Shown piece by piece: positions 19,141-31,317 of a stretch of DNA of 64,000 nucleotides (the first letter of the stretch is position 1; each line of letters starts with the position of its first letter). The stretch covers positions 62,001 to 126,000 of the forward strand of contig CALSLN010000005.1 of the NCBI GenBank assembly GCA_943787205.1, given 5' to 3'. The position numbers and the translations under genes are program-made. The notes below the pieces were generated by a model that was not told the origin of the DNA, searched no databases, and was given only the letters and a program-made list of their open reading frames with translations. This DNA is from an uncultured Rhodospirillaceae bacterium (GTDB taxonomy: Bacteria; Pseudomonadota; Alphaproteobacteria; Rhodospirillales; Rhodospirillaceae).

Positions 19141-20834
19141 CGCCCTTGGCGGGATTCAATCATCTCGACAATTTTATCAGCGACAATGGTCCAGTTTTCT
19201 CCCGGACCTGGCGCGACCTTCTGTACTGAAGGATACCACGTCTCATTATCTCCAGCTCTGGACCAATACAAAAATGACGGCTGAGCTCTTGGGAGAAGCA
19301 CCCAGGTAGGGTGCCCCAAACCTGCTGCAATATGCGCCGTTGCTGTGCTGACACTCACGACCAAGTCAGTCGCCAATATCATAGCGGCGTGCGTATCCAA
19401 ATCGTGGGTCGGATCTATCTCCGGAAAATCGAGCAGGGTGATCCCAACATCTTTAGCCCACTGATTTAGGTACTCGCGACACCGTCCGTATTGAAGGTTT
19501 ACGAAGGTCACACCTTCAATAGCCGCGAGACCAGACAATTGCGATAACGCGACACTCTTCTCCATAGACATAGGAGATTTCTCGCTCGCGTAACTGAGGC
19601 CAACAACAAAAGTAGAGCCGGTCGCCCCACGAATTTTATCACGCCATTCAGCGGCCACGTCTAATTCGGGTTCAAAGCGTGGTGGTGTAACGTTGAAGTC
19701 CTCCGCACACGTTCGCAAAAGTAAACCAAAGTCGCCAAGAACGCCGTGGAAATCTGCATCGTCGCGCAAAACATCCTCATGGGTCGGCTTGGTCCACGGG
19801 ACAAAATTAACGTCTGGAAACGTTCGTCGCGCTATGGGAAGTAATCTGCGATCAACCTCGACAGCAAGCACCTCGGCTCTGCTACACAGCTCTGGAACAA
19901 ATCTCATAAACAAAATCTGTTCGCCGAGGTCTTCATCCGCCGTCAAAATCAACCTCTTGCCGGATATATCTTTACCGTTCCACTCTGGCACGTTCGTTTT
20001 CAATTCACGGCCTTTAGGTCCGAGGCGCTTATAGCGCTGTCGATAGAGATGCCACGCATCCTCAAATTGGCCGATGGAGAAAAGGTATCCAGCCTGATTG
20101 GCCGCAACTTTATAGTTCTCCGGCCAACGCTTCTGCAGACCTTGATAAATCGCCAGCGCCTCAACGCCAGTTCCACGGGCGATATACATGCGTGCGAGGA
20201 TAAACAGATCATCAACCCGATCACCATTCAACTCGACCGCACGTTCCATTGCAACGATGGCATCGTCTAGGACGCCCAGTGACCAATGCGACTGAGAGAG
20301 TGCACTCCAATATTCTGGCACCGTATTGATAGTTTGAATGAGCGCCTCTATGCGGGATCGTGCGCTTTCTGCTTTACCCAGCGCAAGTTCCACATGAGCC
20401 AGTTCAAGCTCAGACGATATCGAGCTCGTTAGAATGGAAATCGCTTTGTGAAAGCACTGCTCAGCTTTTTCTGGTTCGCATTGCCGCCGATACAACCGGC
20501 CCAAATAATGCCAGCCAGGGCCAAGCTCAGGATCAAGAGTCACAGCCCTGGTAAAATATTGGACCGCGACTTTTGGCTCTTCGCTTCGAATCAGAAGAAG
20601 CCCAATATCAAAAGACAACTCAGCAGAGTCAGACGATAGCTCTTCTGCCTTTGCCAGCAGGAGACGGGCCTCAATTAAATTTCCGGTGTCACGCTCGATG
20701 ACACCGAGCATGTGTAACGAGGTGAGGTGTTGGGGCTCATTTTTTAAGACCGCACGATATGCATCAGCCGCACGGTCTAGCTCTCCCTTTCTATGAAAAG
20801 TGATCGCCTCGTCGAACAGTGTTGTTTGGGGCAC
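19137..20834 (-). CDS. TPR protein with glycosyltransferase-like C-terminal domain
   Basis: A 565-residue protein with a GTG start. Residues 1 to about 270 are tandem tetratricopeptide repeats ('GELDRAADAYRAVLKNEPQ', 'GPGWHYLGRLYRRQCEPEKAEQCF'). The rest resembles the ADP-heptose/glycosyltransferase family 9-like domain often joined to TPRs, with 'LILTADEDLGEQILFMRF', 'VSVSTATAHIAAGLGHPTWVLLP' and a C-terminal 'NWTIVADKIVEMI'. Such proteins are thought to glycosylate proteins or surface polymers; the acceptor is unknown. No signal peptide. It is 33 bases upstream of eno on the same strand. Confidence 0.82.
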   Translation of the reverse strand: MPQTTLFDEAITFHRKGELDRAADAYRAVLKNEPQHLTSLHMLGVIERDTGNLIEARLLLAKAEELSSDSAELSFDIGLLLIRSEEPKVAVQYFTRAVTLDPELGPGWHYLGRLYRRQCEPEKAEQCFHKAISILTSSISSELELAHVELALGKAESARSRIEALIQTINTVPEYWSALSQSHWSLGVLDDAIVAMERAVELNGDRVDDLFILARMYIARGTGVEALAIYQGLQKRWPENYKVAANQAGYLFSIGQFEDAWHLYRQRYKRLGPKGRELKTNVPEWNGKDISGKRLILTADEDLGEQILFMRFVPELCSRAEVLAVEVDRRLLPIARRTFPDVNFVPWTKPTHEDVLRDDADFHGVLGDFGLLLRTCAEDFNVTPPRFEPELDVAAEWRDKIRGATGSTFVVGLSYASEKSPMSMEKSVALSQLSGLAAIEGVTFVNLQYGRCREYLNQWAKDVGITLLDFPEIDPTHDLDTHAAMILATDLVVSVSTATAHIAAGLGHPTWVLLPRAQPSFLYWSRAGDNETWYPSVQKVAPGPGENWTIVADKIVEMIESRQGR

Positions 20835-20867
20835 TATCTGAAACCCGCCCTCAGTATTAAAGTGCGC

Positions 20868-22184
<1,317 letters not shown>

Positions 22185-22189
22185 TCAGT

Positions 22190-23050
22190 TTAGTTCGGTA
22201 GAACAACTGGTTTTGATTTAGCAATCTCATCAAACGCTTTCAGCGTTGCGAGAATTTCTGGCATGTCACGGAGATAAACCATATTTGGGCCATCGGAGGG
22301 CGCGTTGTCCGGGTCCGCATGGGTTTCCATAAACACCGCGGCGACACCAACCGCAACCGACGCCCGCGCAATAACGGGCGCAAACTCTCGCTTTCCGCCA
22401 GAACTCGTGCCCTGCCCACCTGGTTGTTGCACTGAATGTGTCGCATCAATCACAACGGGGTACCCGGTTTGCGCCATCTGCGGCAACGCCCGCATATCAG
22501 TCACCAACGTGTTGTACCCAAAAGATACACCGCGCTCCGTCAGCATGATTTTTTCGTTTCCGGTGGACGCGACCTTCGCTGCGACATTTTTCATGTCCCA
22601 CGGCGCAAGAAACTGCCCCTTCTTTACGTTAATCACCGCGCCAGTTTCTCCGGCCGCCAACAATAAATCCGTTTGGCGGCAAAGGAAGGCTGGGATTTGA
22701 AGCACGTCAGCCACTTCGGCGATCAGGGCACAGTGTTCTTTTTCGTGCACATCTGTCAGCGTCGGAAGCCCGGTGGCTTCTCGAACATCAGAAAAAACTT
22801 GAAGCGACTTTTCGAGCCCTAAACCACGGGTGCCAGCCACACTGGTCCGGTTCGCTTTATCGTAAGAGCTTTTATAAATAATCGGCACACCCGCCGCTTC
22901 GCCCATTTCCTTAAGCGCTGTTGCTGTTTCCAGAGCGTGCTCGCGGCTTTCGATCTGACACGGCCCAGCAATCATCACAAACGGCAAATCATTGCCTATT
23001 GAATACGACCCAACTGGGACGTGGCGCGAAGACTGTGTGGCCTGGCTCAT
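22190..23050 (-). CDS. kdsA: 3-deoxy-8-phosphooctulonate synthase
   Basis: A 286-residue KDO-8-phosphate synthase, condensing phosphoenolpyruvate with arabinose-5-phosphate for lipopolysaccharide core synthesis in the cytoplasm. The motifs 'FVMIAGPCQIESREHALE', 'YKSSYDKANRTS', 'GLPTLTDVHE' and 'VIDATHSVQQPGG' are standard. The region around residue 26 has Cys in 'AGPCQIES' as found in metal-dependent forms. It lies between pyrG and eno with gaps of about 30 bases, likely one operon. It implies a KDO-containing outer membrane. Confidence 0.97.
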   Translation of the reverse strand: MSQATQSSRHVPVGSYSIGNDLPFVMIAGPCQIESREHALETATALKEMGEAAGVPIIYKSSYDKANRTSVAGTRGLGLEKSLQVFSDVREATGLPTLTDVHEKEHCALIAEVADVLQIPAFLCRQTDLLLAAGETGAVINVKKGQFLAPWDMKNVAAKVASTGNEKIMLTERGVSFGYNTLVTDMRALPQMAQTGYPVVIDATHSVQQPGGQGTSSGGKREFAPVIARASVAVGVAAVFMETHADPDNAPSDGPNMVYLRDMPEILATLKAFDEIAKSKPVVLPN

Positions 23051-23078
23051 GACTGACCGACTCTTCCGAAAATAAGGG

Positions 23079-24764
<1,686 letters not shown>

Positions 24765-24816
24765 CTACTATCTTTAGCTCGGCCGTTCTGGCGTTCGATC
24801 ATTGAACAGAACCGGC

Positions 24817-25158
24817 TTATTCGTCGACTGGAACGCTTGGTACAGTTGGCATAACTGGAACAATAGGTATCGCGCCAGAGCCATCTTCAACTGGAGCCGT
24901 CTCAAAAATCGACGTCGGGGCATCTGTAGGTGTTGCCAACAGTGCCAATCCCAGGCTTGAAGCGAAGAAACACATCCCAAGAATCGTTGTGCTCCGAGTA
25001 ATCGGCGTTGCCCGCACGCTAGATGTGGACATACCCGTCACGGATGCTCCCCCTGTCAAACCGCCGCCCATGGCGCCGCCTTCACTTTTCTGAAGCAAAA
25101 TCATACCGATCATGACAATGGCGATGATCAGATGAATGACGAGAAGAACTGTTTCCAT
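24817..25158 (-). CDS. secG: preprotein translocase subunit SecG
   Basis: A 113-residue SecG, the small two-helix partner of SecYE in the inner membrane. Helix 1 is 'VLLVIHLIIAIVMIGMILLQ'-like, followed by the family motif 'KSEGGAMGGG' and a second helix after 'STTILGMCFFASSLG'. The C-terminal tail is acidic and proline-rich, common in alphaproteobacteria. Located between tpiA and pyrG as is typical. Confidence 0.95.
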   Translation of the reverse strand: METVLLVIHLIIAIVMIGMILLQKSEGGAMGGGLTGGASVTGMSTSSVRATPITRSTTILGMCFFASSLGLALLATPTDAPTSIFETAPVEDGSGAIPIVPVMPTVPSVPVDE

Positions 25159-25240
25159 GGTAACTCAACAGGGCTGTGAACAACGATCGGGCTTGAACCC
25201 GTGATAACGACAGGGTTTTAGTCGTCTTTATATGTCTTCG

Positions 25241-25984
25241 CTAGGGGCAACTTTCAATAATACCCCAGAAGTTTTCAACCGTAAGGCTCGCGCCCCCGAC
25301 CAAAGCACCGCCGACATCTTCTATCGCCAAGATTTCTGCGGCATTCGAGGGTTTTACCGATCCTCCGTATAGGATTCGAAGTCCATCGCCCAATCCGTGA
25401 CTCGCCAGCGCTTTTTCACGAATAAAACCGTGAATAGCAGCAATATCGTCCAAAGATGGCGTCCGTCCCGTGCCAATCGCCCAAACAGGCTCATATGCAA
25501 TAACAACGGTATCAGGTGTTCCGCCCGCTGGAAGGGAGCCCTCAATCTGACCCCCGACAACGGTTTCAGCATCTCCGGCATCCCGCTGAGCCTCGGTCTC
25601 TCCAACACAAACAATAGCGATTAACCCCGCTGCCAGGGCCGCCTCAGTCTTCGCTTTAACCTGGGCATCGGTTTCACCATGGTCAGCTCGCCGTTCCGAA
25701 TGGCCCACAATGGCATAGGTACAGCCAAGATCAGCCAACAGAGAGGCACTGACGTCACCTGTATGAGCACCTGAGTCCTCCCAATGGCAATCCTGCCCCC
25801 CAACGGAAACAGGACTGTTTTTGGTCGCCTCAATAATCAACGGAATGAGGGGTGCAGGCGGGCACACAGCCACATCTGCGGATTTTGAGGATTGGTTTGC
25901 TTTATCAGCCAAGCCACGCGCCAGGGCAGTGCCGCTTTCGACATGGCAATTCATTTTCCAATTTCCTGCTATGAGTTTGGTCAT
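25241..25984 (-). CDS. tpiA: triose-phosphate isomerase
   Basis: A 247-residue glycolytic isomerase interconverting dihydroxyacetone phosphate and glyceraldehyde-3-phosphate. The N-terminal 'LIAGNWKMN' gives the catalytic lysine, 'AIVGHSERR' the electrophilic histidine, 'AYEPVWAIGTG' the catalytic glutamate with the mobile loop, and 'LYGGSVKPSNA' the phosphate-binding loop. Full length. It is divergent from the ppiD gene across about 220 bases in which I see no gene. Confidence 0.98.
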   Translation of the reverse strand: MTKLIAGNWKMNCHVESGTALARGLADKANQSSKSADVAVCPPAPLIPLIIEATKNSPVSVGGQDCHWEDSGAHTGDVSASLLADLGCTYAIVGHSERRADHGETDAQVKAKTEAALAAGLIAIVCVGETEAQRDAGDAETVVGGQIEGSLPAGGTPDTVVIAYEPVWAIGTGRTPSLDDIAAIHGFIREKALASHGLGDGLRILYGGSVKPSNAAEILAIEDVGGALVGGASLTVENFWGIIESCP

Positions 25985-26206
25985 GTCTGCTCCAAATGTC
26001 GCTGAGGTGGGCTGTCGGCGTTTCGGCTGTTTGCTAACACAGGCCGTCAGCGATTTCCAAGACTCCCGCGAATCTCACCCCCCCCCGCTAAGGCTTGCCC
26101 ACCCTTGCGTTGACGCGTAAAACCCGCTGTCACAATTATATACGCGATTTCGCCAAACCGTTTGGGCATATTTGGCAGGAATTGGCAGCGATAAAAGGGT
26201 CTTCTG

Positions 26207-28114
26207 ATGATTCAAGGGTTAACGCACGCGATCAAAGAAAGCTGGATACTGAAGGGTTTTCTAGGCCTTCTGATGATCAGTTTCTCCATCTGGGGTGTTG
26301 GGGATGCCATCAATCCAGCCGTTGATCCAAACGTGGCAATCAAAGTTGAACAAGTCGAGATCCGCGCTGAGGAACTCCAGCGTCGCTTTACGGCTGAAGT
26401 TGATCAACTGCGCCAGGCCATTGGGCCCGACTTTACTGCAAAAGATGCTGCGGACCTCGGCATCATGGACAATCTCGTTGCTCAACTGACCGAGCGCGCG
26501 ACCTTGGATATGGCTGCCCGTACCATGGGTTTGACGATACCAGATGAAACTTTACGTCGCGCAGTCTCTCAACAGGAAGCGTTCAAGGACGAAACTGGCA
26601 ACTTCAACCGGTTAATTCTCAACCAAGTGCTCTCTAGTAATGGCCTCACCGAACAAGGGTTCGTTGATCTGCTGCGTAGCGATGTCAGCCGGCAGATTAT
26701 GCTGCAGCCTATCGCGGCCAATGCACGCGCTCCAAAAGCGATGGTCGATGCACTCTTCCAGTATCGCGCAGAACAACGCTCAGCCGATGTCCTCTACGTT
26801 GCGGATGAAACCGTCCAGGTTGGCGACGAGCCAACTGAACAGGTGCTGAACCAAGTCTATGATGAGAATCTAAGCGCCTTCACCGCCCCCCAATACCGTG
26901 AAGTAGAAGCCATCGTAATCAGGCCAACAGATCTCGTACCCGTGGACAGCATCACAGACGAAGAAATTCAATTGTTCTATGATGAGAACATGGACCGCTA
27001 TCGCACCCAACCGACGCGAACTGTCCGACAATTGATTTTCGGGACGGCACTGGACGCCACAACCGCTTACGACCAAATCCAGGATGGGGACACACTCGTT
27101 GAACTCGGAGACCGGATCGATATGGGTGCTCCTATTGATCTCGGAGAGCTCGACGCCAACGATGATATTGGCTTCGATCTGTCAGCAGTCTTTGAGCAAA
27201 ACGAACTTGGAATTAGTGCGCCGATCCAAACGGATTTCGGATGGCACCTATTCGAAGTAACGGCGCTTACAACTGGCAGCATCAGTGCCCTTCCCGTTGT
27301 AAGGCAAGACATCATAGAGTTCATCGTGACCGATCGCTCTTTTGACGAAATGTATGAAGCCACTATTTACTTAGAAGACCAGCTGGCAGCCGGCGTCCCC
27401 ATGACGGAGATCGCCGAAACACCAGGCTATACACGCGTATACTTTGAGACTCTCGATCGCGAGGGTCGCGACGCGACCGGTGCGCCCCTAACGTTTCCTA
27501 TCGATCAAGAGCGTCTCATTCGGTCCAGCTTCTCGACGGACGTGGGTTTAGAGTCTCCGTTAATCGAAGCAGATGACTACGCCTTTATTCTTCGCGTGAA
27601 CGCCATCATCGAACCAGCACCGAAATCCTACGAGCGCGTCAAAGCGGATGTTCGGGTGCTGTGGGAACAACAAGCCCGCGGATCCGCAACGCTCACGACG
27701 GCCAAGTCCTTATTAGACGATATTGGAGCGTCCACTGATTTGCCCGCTTTGGCAGATAACGACGACGCCATTGAATTTGCGAAACTAGGACCGATCACTC
27801 GGTTCGGCGACAGCCTCGTTATCGGTTCAATTATTCCAGCTCGGCTCGTCAGCCCTGCACTCATGGACCTCTTGTTCCAGGCGAACATCGGCGATGTCAT
27901 CGAAGCTCGTGTCGGCAACGGTCACGTCATTGCCAAGCTTGTGGAGATTATCGCCCCCGACGGAACTGAGCTTGACCAAGTTCGTCAACAGGTAACAGGG
28001 GCTGTCGGATCTGCCTTAGCCAATGACCTTGTCGCAGGCTTTACGAAAACAGTGACCGACGAGTTCAGCGTTGTTCTCAATCGGGAAGCTATTGATCAAT
28101 TAATCCCGCAATAA
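26207..28114 (+). CDS. PpiD-like SurA_N/PpiC chaperone-isomerase
   Basis: A 635-residue membrane-anchored periplasmic folding factor of the PpiD/SurA_N_3 type. A single helix near residues 15-33 ('WILKGFLGLLMISFSIWGVGDA') anchors it, followed by the SurA_N-like helical part ('VNQVLSSNGLTEQGFVDLLR'-type) and a PpiC-like parvulin segment around residues 245-375. The parvulin segment is degenerate: the usual 'GGDLG' is replaced by 'PIDLGELDAND', so isomerase activity may be weak, as in several PpiD proteins. An AAAAGGG ribosome site precedes the ATG. It is followed after 25 bases by trpE, the common alphaproteobacterial order. Confidence 0.9.
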   Translation: MIQGLTHAIKESWILKGFLGLLMISFSIWGVGDAINPAVDPNVAIKVEQVEIRAEELQRRFTAEVDQLRQAIGPDFTAKDAADLGIMDNLVAQLTERATLDMAARTMGLTIPDETLRRAVSQQEAFKDETGNFNRLILNQVLSSNGLTEQGFVDLLRSDVSRQIMLQPIAANARAPKAMVDALFQYRAEQRSADVLYVADETVQVGDEPTEQVLNQVYDENLSAFTAPQYREVEAIVIRPTDLVPVDSITDEEIQLFYDENMDRYRTQPTRTVRQLIFGTALDATTAYDQIQDGDTLVELGDRIDMGAPIDLGELDANDDIGFDLSAVFEQNELGISAPIQTDFGWHLFEVTALTTGSISALPVVRQDIIEFIVTDRSFDEMYEATIYLEDQLAAGVPMTEIAETPGYTRVYFETLDREGRDATGAPLTFPIDQERLIRSSFSTDVGLESPLIEADDYAFILRVNAIIEPAPKSYERVKADVRVLWEQQARGSATLTTAKSLLDDIGASTDLPALADNDDAIEFAKLGPITRFGDSLVIGSIIPARLVSPALMDLLFQANIGDVIEARVGNGHVIAKLVEIIAPDGTELDQVRQQVTGAVGSALANDLVAGFTKTVTDEFSVVLNREAIDQLIPQ

Positions 28115-28139
28115 CAGACGATAACCGCTAGCCTGTATC

Positions 28140-29648
28140 ATGGATGTCTTTCCCGACCGTTCTGAGTTTATCAAAACCTATGAGGACGGCCGCACACAGG
28201 TTGCATGGTCATCGCTCGTCGCAGACCTAGACACGCCGGTTTCGGCCGCAATTAAACTCGGCACCGAACACAACTATGTTTCGCTCCTTGAGTCTGTTGA
28301 GGGTGGCGCAACCCGAGGTCGCTATTCCTTTATTTCTCTCAAGCCCGACGTCGTCTGGAAGTGTGATGGGCAGACGGCCACCATCAGTCGTGACCCAACA
28401 GGTGCGCATAAAACCTATGTTGATACGGGTTTAAAAACACTTGATTCTCTAAGAGCCCTCGTCGCTGAATCCCGGATCGATCTGCCGGCGGAGTTACCGC
28501 CAATGGCGGCCGGCCTGATCGGCTACATGGGCTATGACACCATCCGGTTGGTCGAAGATATTCCTGATAACAATCCGGATACCATTGGTATTCCAGAAGG
28601 CCTATTCATGCGCCCGACGGTGATGGTGATCTTTGATTCCATCGCCGATACGATGACTGTCGTCACACCCGTTAGGCCGACCGCTGAAACCACAGCGGAA
28701 CAAGCCTATGACGACGCGCGATCGCGTTTGCAATCGATTATCGAAGACCTAGATCGCCCTCTTCCGCAGCGGCCTGTATCTGGCGCAAGCGAAGCGGACG
28801 ATGTCATTGAACCGACGTCCAACGTTGGTCGCAGCGGCTATCATGCGATGGTCGAAAAAGCGAAAGAGTACGTCTTAGCCGGTGACATCTTCCAGGTCGT
28901 TCCGTCGCAGCGTCTCAGGCGTCCGTTCATACATCCGCCGTTTTCATTGTACCGATCTTTGCGTCGACTCAATCCATCACCCTTTCTCTTCTATCTCAAT
29001 TTTGATGGCTTCTCGATTATTGGTTCAAGCCCAGAAATCCTTGTTCGGGTTCGCGATGGCAAAGTCACCATCCGCCCCATCGCTGGAACGCGGCCACGTG
29101 GCGCGACTAAAGCAGAAGATGATCAACATGCCCGCGACTTGTTGGCCGACCCCAAGGAATTGTCAGAGCACCTGATGCTTTTAGATCTTGGCCGCAATGA
29201 TGTCGGACGTGTCACAGAAACTGGGTCCGTCGATGTGACTGAGCAGATGATTATCGAATACTACAGTCACGTCATGCACATCGTCTCCAACGTCGATGGT
29301 GATTTAAGTGACAAGTACGACGCCATGGATGCACTTATGGCTGGTTTCCCTGCGGGAACCGTCTCCGGTGCGCCCAAAGTTCGGGCCATGGAAATTATTG
29401 ATGAGCTGGAAACTGAGCGCCGAAGTTTTTACGGCGGCGCAATTGGCTACCTTGCCGCCAACGGCGATCTCGACACGTGTATCGCATTGAGAACAGCACT
29501 CGTTAAAGACGGTGAACTGATTGTTCAGGCGGGTGGCGGTGTTGTTGCGGACTCAGACCCTGAAGATGAATTTCAGGAAAGCCAAAACAAAGCCATGGCT
29601 ATCATTCGCGCTGCTGACCAAGCCGGTCGTTACAGCAGTAACGGGTAA
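28140..29648 (+). CDS. trpE: anthranilate synthase component I
   Basis: A 502-residue TrpE, converting chorismate to anthranilate with the TrpG glutaminase subunit. The N-terminal 'LLESVEGG' is the tryptophan feedback site region. The chorismate-binding domain carries 'DIFQVVPSQRL', 'PSPFLFYLNF', 'IIGSSPEILVR', 'IRPIAGTRPRG', 'LLDLGRNDVGRV', 'GFPAGTVSGAPKVRAMEIID' and 'IALRTALV'. Full length. It follows ppiD. The trpG-trpD-trpC genes that often come next are absent: the next gene is convergent. Confidence 0.97.
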   Translation: MDVFPDRSEFIKTYEDGRTQVAWSSLVADLDTPVSAAIKLGTEHNYVSLLESVEGGATRGRYSFISLKPDVVWKCDGQTATISRDPTGAHKTYVDTGLKTLDSLRALVAESRIDLPAELPPMAAGLIGYMGYDTIRLVEDIPDNNPDTIGIPEGLFMRPTVMVIFDSIADTMTVVTPVRPTAETTAEQAYDDARSRLQSIIEDLDRPLPQRPVSGASEADDVIEPTSNVGRSGYHAMVEKAKEYVLAGDIFQVVPSQRLRRPFIHPPFSLYRSLRRLNPSPFLFYLNFDGFSIIGSSPEILVRVRDGKVTIRPIAGTRPRGATKAEDDQHARDLLADPKELSEHLMLLDLGRNDVGRVTETGSVDVTEQMIIEYYSHVMHIVSNVDGDLSDKYDAMDALMAGFPAGTVSGAPKVRAMEIIDELETERRSFYGGAIGYLAANGDLDTCIALRTALVKDGELIVQAGGGVVADSDPEDEFQESQNKAMAIIRAADQAGRYSSNG

Positions 29649-29659
29649 GGCTAAGCCGC

Positions 29660-30745
29660 CTAGCCCTTTTTACCCATTCGACGACGTAACACTTCCGTGA
29701 CTGGGGCTAAAGCGATGCCTTTGTCATTGAGAGTCGCCAGCCATTTCGCCAAGGCCGTCATCGTTGCATCGCGCGGATGGCCAATGGCCACCGCATACCC
29801 TTGTCGCCGGGCAATCGATTCCAGTTTGGCCAGCTGGGCAGCAATGGCTTCTTCACTATCTTCATTATCGAGAAAAATATCGCGACCGAGGTTGGGCACC
29901 CCCATCGCCGTCGCAGCTGTTTCACCAATCGTCGATGCATCCGTGCGGGAGTCCAGCCACATTAATCCGCGGCCTTTCAACTCCATCATCACAACATCCA
30001 TGGCTGCCCGATCAGACGTCAGCTTGCTGCCCATATGATTATTAATCCCGACGTAGCCAGACCATCCATTTAAGTAGGAGTCCAATTGCTCGCGCAGGTC
30101 TGGTGCACTCGTTCCACTCATCAGCGCGCCAGGACCCGGGTCTGCATTGCCAACCGGCTCCATTGGCACATGCGCCATAACTTCGTGGCCGGCATCAATC
30201 GCACGCTTTGCTTGCACGTTAAGGTCGTCAGCATAGGTTAAGTACGAAACCGTCAGCGGACCTGGAAGCGCAAGCACTTTGCTGGAGCGCGCCCGATCAA
30301 GACCCATGTCATCAATAACGATTGCGACAATTGGCCAACCAGGCGGTGCATCAACTGGTGCCGCATTGACAGCCAAAGGCGCTGAAAGAGGAATCTCGGG
30401 GACCACAACAACTGGCGCGGCATCTGTCGTGGGCACTTCTGGCGGTACATCAAAGATAGAGGGCGTTCTGGGGGCTTCAATTCTGGTGCGCGGGACATTG
30501 CGACTTGGGCGCGTGTTGGACACACGGTCTTTCGATGGCGCACTCACGCGGGCGGGCTCAGGCCGCGTCGACACGTCGATCACAATACCCGCCGTTAACC
30601 CGCCCATGAGCAGGACAATCGCTAAGATCAGCAACACCGCTGGTCGTGGCATCAAAGAGAGTTCTGGAACGGGCTCAGACTCAGCCGCGTTAGATTTGGA
30701 TGCCTTGGATTTGGGCGCCTTGGACTTGCGTGACTTACGGGCCAT
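29660..30745 (-). CDS. divergent polysaccharide deacetylase (YibQ/DUF610 family)
   Basis: A 361-residue protein with a lysine/serine-rich cytoplasmic N-terminus (residues 1-25), one transmembrane helix near residues 34-56, a proline-rich linker, and a periplasmic NodB-like domain from about residue 135. The domain holds 'IVAIVIDDMGLD', 'HEVMAHVPMEP', 'GINNHMGS', 'WLDSRT' and 'AIGHPR', the metal-ligand places of the divergent polysaccharide deacetylase family. Members are often near envelope and cell-division genes, and the substrate is not established. It is convergent with trpE, and 63 bases downstream of the cyclic-nucleotide-domain gene. Confidence 0.9.
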   Translation of the reverse strand: MARKSRKSKAPKSKASKSNAAESEPVPELSLMPRPAVLLILAIVLLMGGLTAGIVIDVSTRPEPARVSAPSKDRVSNTRPSRNVPRTRIEAPRTPSIFDVPPEVPTTDAAPVVVVPEIPLSAPLAVNAAPVDAPPGWPIVAIVIDDMGLDRARSSKVLALPGPLTVSYLTYADDLNVQAKRAIDAGHEVMAHVPMEPVGNADPGPGALMSGTSAPDLREQLDSYLNGWSGYVGINNHMGSKLTSDRAAMDVVMMELKGRGLMWLDSRTDASTIGETAATAMGVPNLGRDIFLDNEDSEEAIAAQLAKLESIARRQGYAVAIGHPRDATMTALAKWLATLNDKGIALAPVTEVLRRRMGKKG

Positions 30746-30808
30746 AAGGGGATGGGCCTGACAATAAATGGGTACGGTGAAGCCGTTTACCCTGCCCTCG
30801 TGCTTAGA

Positions 30809-31198
30809 TCAACTCACGCGCTTGGACATATCCCGAATGCGCTCGCTCAAAAACTCAATCCAGAACTTGAGAAACGGGTCAGCCGCGTCCAATTTTTCTT
30901 TGAGAACCGTCTGCTCAACAACCAGAAGCTCGCAGCCTTCCTTGGTTATGGCGTGCGCTGATCGCTTTTCACCGTTGAGGATACTCATCTCCCCGAACAT
31001 CTCGCCTTCTTCAAAGGATTTGAGCTTTTTGTATTTGCCCTCAATGGTCTTGGTCACAATGTCGACGGTGCCACGGGTCACCACATAGGCCTTAACGCCC
31101 CGATCACCCTCTTTGAAAATAACGGTATCCGGACCAAAGGCTTCTCGATTGAGAATTTTCTGATGGGACTTTGATGACAGATGTCTTGCGTCGCTCAT
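30809..31198 (-). CDS. cyclic nucleotide-binding domain protein
   Basis: A 129-residue protein made almost entirely of one cNMP-binding (Crp-like) domain: 'IFKEGDRGVKAYVVTRGTVDIV' and the phosphate-binding-cassette-like 'EGEMFGEMSILNGEKRSAHAIT'. The consensus arginine-serine/alanine ending is present as 'KRSAHA'. No DNA-binding helix-turn-helix is attached, so it is a stand-alone sensor or adaptor. The ATG at 31198 is chosen over an in-frame start 24 bases upstream because it fits the family N-terminus. The ligand is unknown. Confidence 0.88.
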   Translation of the reverse strand: MSDARHLSSKSHQKILNREAFGPDTVIFKEGDRGVKAYVVTRGTVDIVTKTIEGKYKKLKSFEEGEMFGEMSILNGEKRSAHAITKEGCELLVVEQTVLKEKLDAADPFLKFWIEFLSERIRDMSKRVS

Positions 31199-31317
31199 CG
31201 CTACCGTTCCCACCAATCGCACATATTCGCGTATTTAATAGGGTTTCATTCTATCTAGAATTGTAACGGTTGCGAGTCCTAAAGGTCATCCCCGTTCGCT
31301 CTTTGCACGACGTACCC

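Noticed and set aside
25188..25201. tRNA T-arm-like sequence (CGGGTTCAAGCCCG on the minus strand) between tpiA and secG
   Set aside because: The stem leaves a six-base loop, not seven, and no acceptor, anticodon or D arm can be built around it.
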